Source: JBCCGI01 sp039029355 (lineage in GTDB: Bacteria > Planctomycetota > UBA1135 > GCA-002686595). Taken from it: DNA of 47,696 bases. A program made the translations under genes and the position numbers. The stretch spans positions 1-47,696 of the forward strand of contig JBCCGI010000062.1 of assembly GCA_039029355.1 (NCBI GenBank), in the 5' to 3' direction. The notes beneath the pieces are model-generated. The model saw only the letters and a list, made by a program, of their open reading frames with translations. It had not been told where the DNA came from and searched no databases. Shown here piece after piece: positions 45,341 to 47,696 of this stretch. How positions within the stretch are numbered: position 1 is the first letter of the stretch; each line of letters begins with the position of its first letter.

Positions 45341-47696
<2,356 letters not shown>

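Overview
The window is about 47.7 kb of high-GC bacterial chromosome, and most of it is core information-processing machinery. I infer a planctomycete or close relative. The evidence is the secreted proteins with Asp/Asn/Cys-rich 'DCNGNG' calcium-type repeats and parallel beta-helices, an ECF43-like sigma factor overlapping a large Ser/Thr kinase with a C-terminal helical-repeat region, and a spc operon without rpmD. This placement is an inference from gene content, not a phylogeny.

Left part (1-7.1 kb). A leftward cluster reads tRNA-Arg(ACG), tadA, tRNA-Ser(CGA), tRNA-Ser(GGA), the small SRP RNA (ffs) and dnaX, which is cut by the window edge. A good sigma-70 type promoter precedes tRNA-Arg. 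TadA is the enzyme that makes inosine in exactly this tRNA-Arg. Rightward from the same intergenic region run an N-acyl-ornithine carbamoyltransferase and dnaE.

Accessory part (7.1-21.5 kb). Rightward genes encode a small membrane-anchored repeat protein, a secreted M28 peptidase, an M43-like metalloprotease and two tandemly duplicated secreted beta-helix proteins. Leftward genes encode an ECF sigma/Ser-Thr kinase pair with overlapping ends and a FIST sensor/hybrid histidine kinase pair with abutting ends.

Ribosomal super-operon (35.8-21.5 kb, leftward). The order is rpsJ-rplC-rplD-rplW-rplB-rpsS-rplV-rpsC-rplP-rpmC-rpsQ-rplN-rplX-rplE-rpsN-rpsH-rplF-rplR-rpsE-rplO-secY-adk-infA-rpmJ-rpsM-rpsK-rpsD-rpoA-rplQ. 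It starts at a strong promoter upstream of rpsJ and ends at a 13-bp terminator. Many genes overlap by 1-4 nt. The only sizeable internal gap, 223 nt between rpsJ and rplC, holds stable hairpins that look regulatory.

Right part (47.7-36 kb, leftward). rpoB (5' end outside the window), rpoC, rpsL and rpsG form an operon ending in a clear terminator. They are followed by a Tsr3/DUF367-like putative rRNA-modifying enzyme, a secreted beta-helix protein and a divergent EF-G.

Most notable points: (1) rpoC carries an in-frame TAG exactly at the tip of the beta' clamp-helix hairpin, which divides beta' into two ORFs in the same frame; (2) a bacterial homologue of the archaeal/eukaryotic rRNA aminocarboxypropyltransferase Tsr3 sits next to rpsG; (3) the EF-G is altered at its G4 motif and at the domain IV tip; (4) S12 has Arg at the streptomycin position Lys88; (5) there is a possible attenuator between rpsJ and rplC; (6) several genes may be leaderless.
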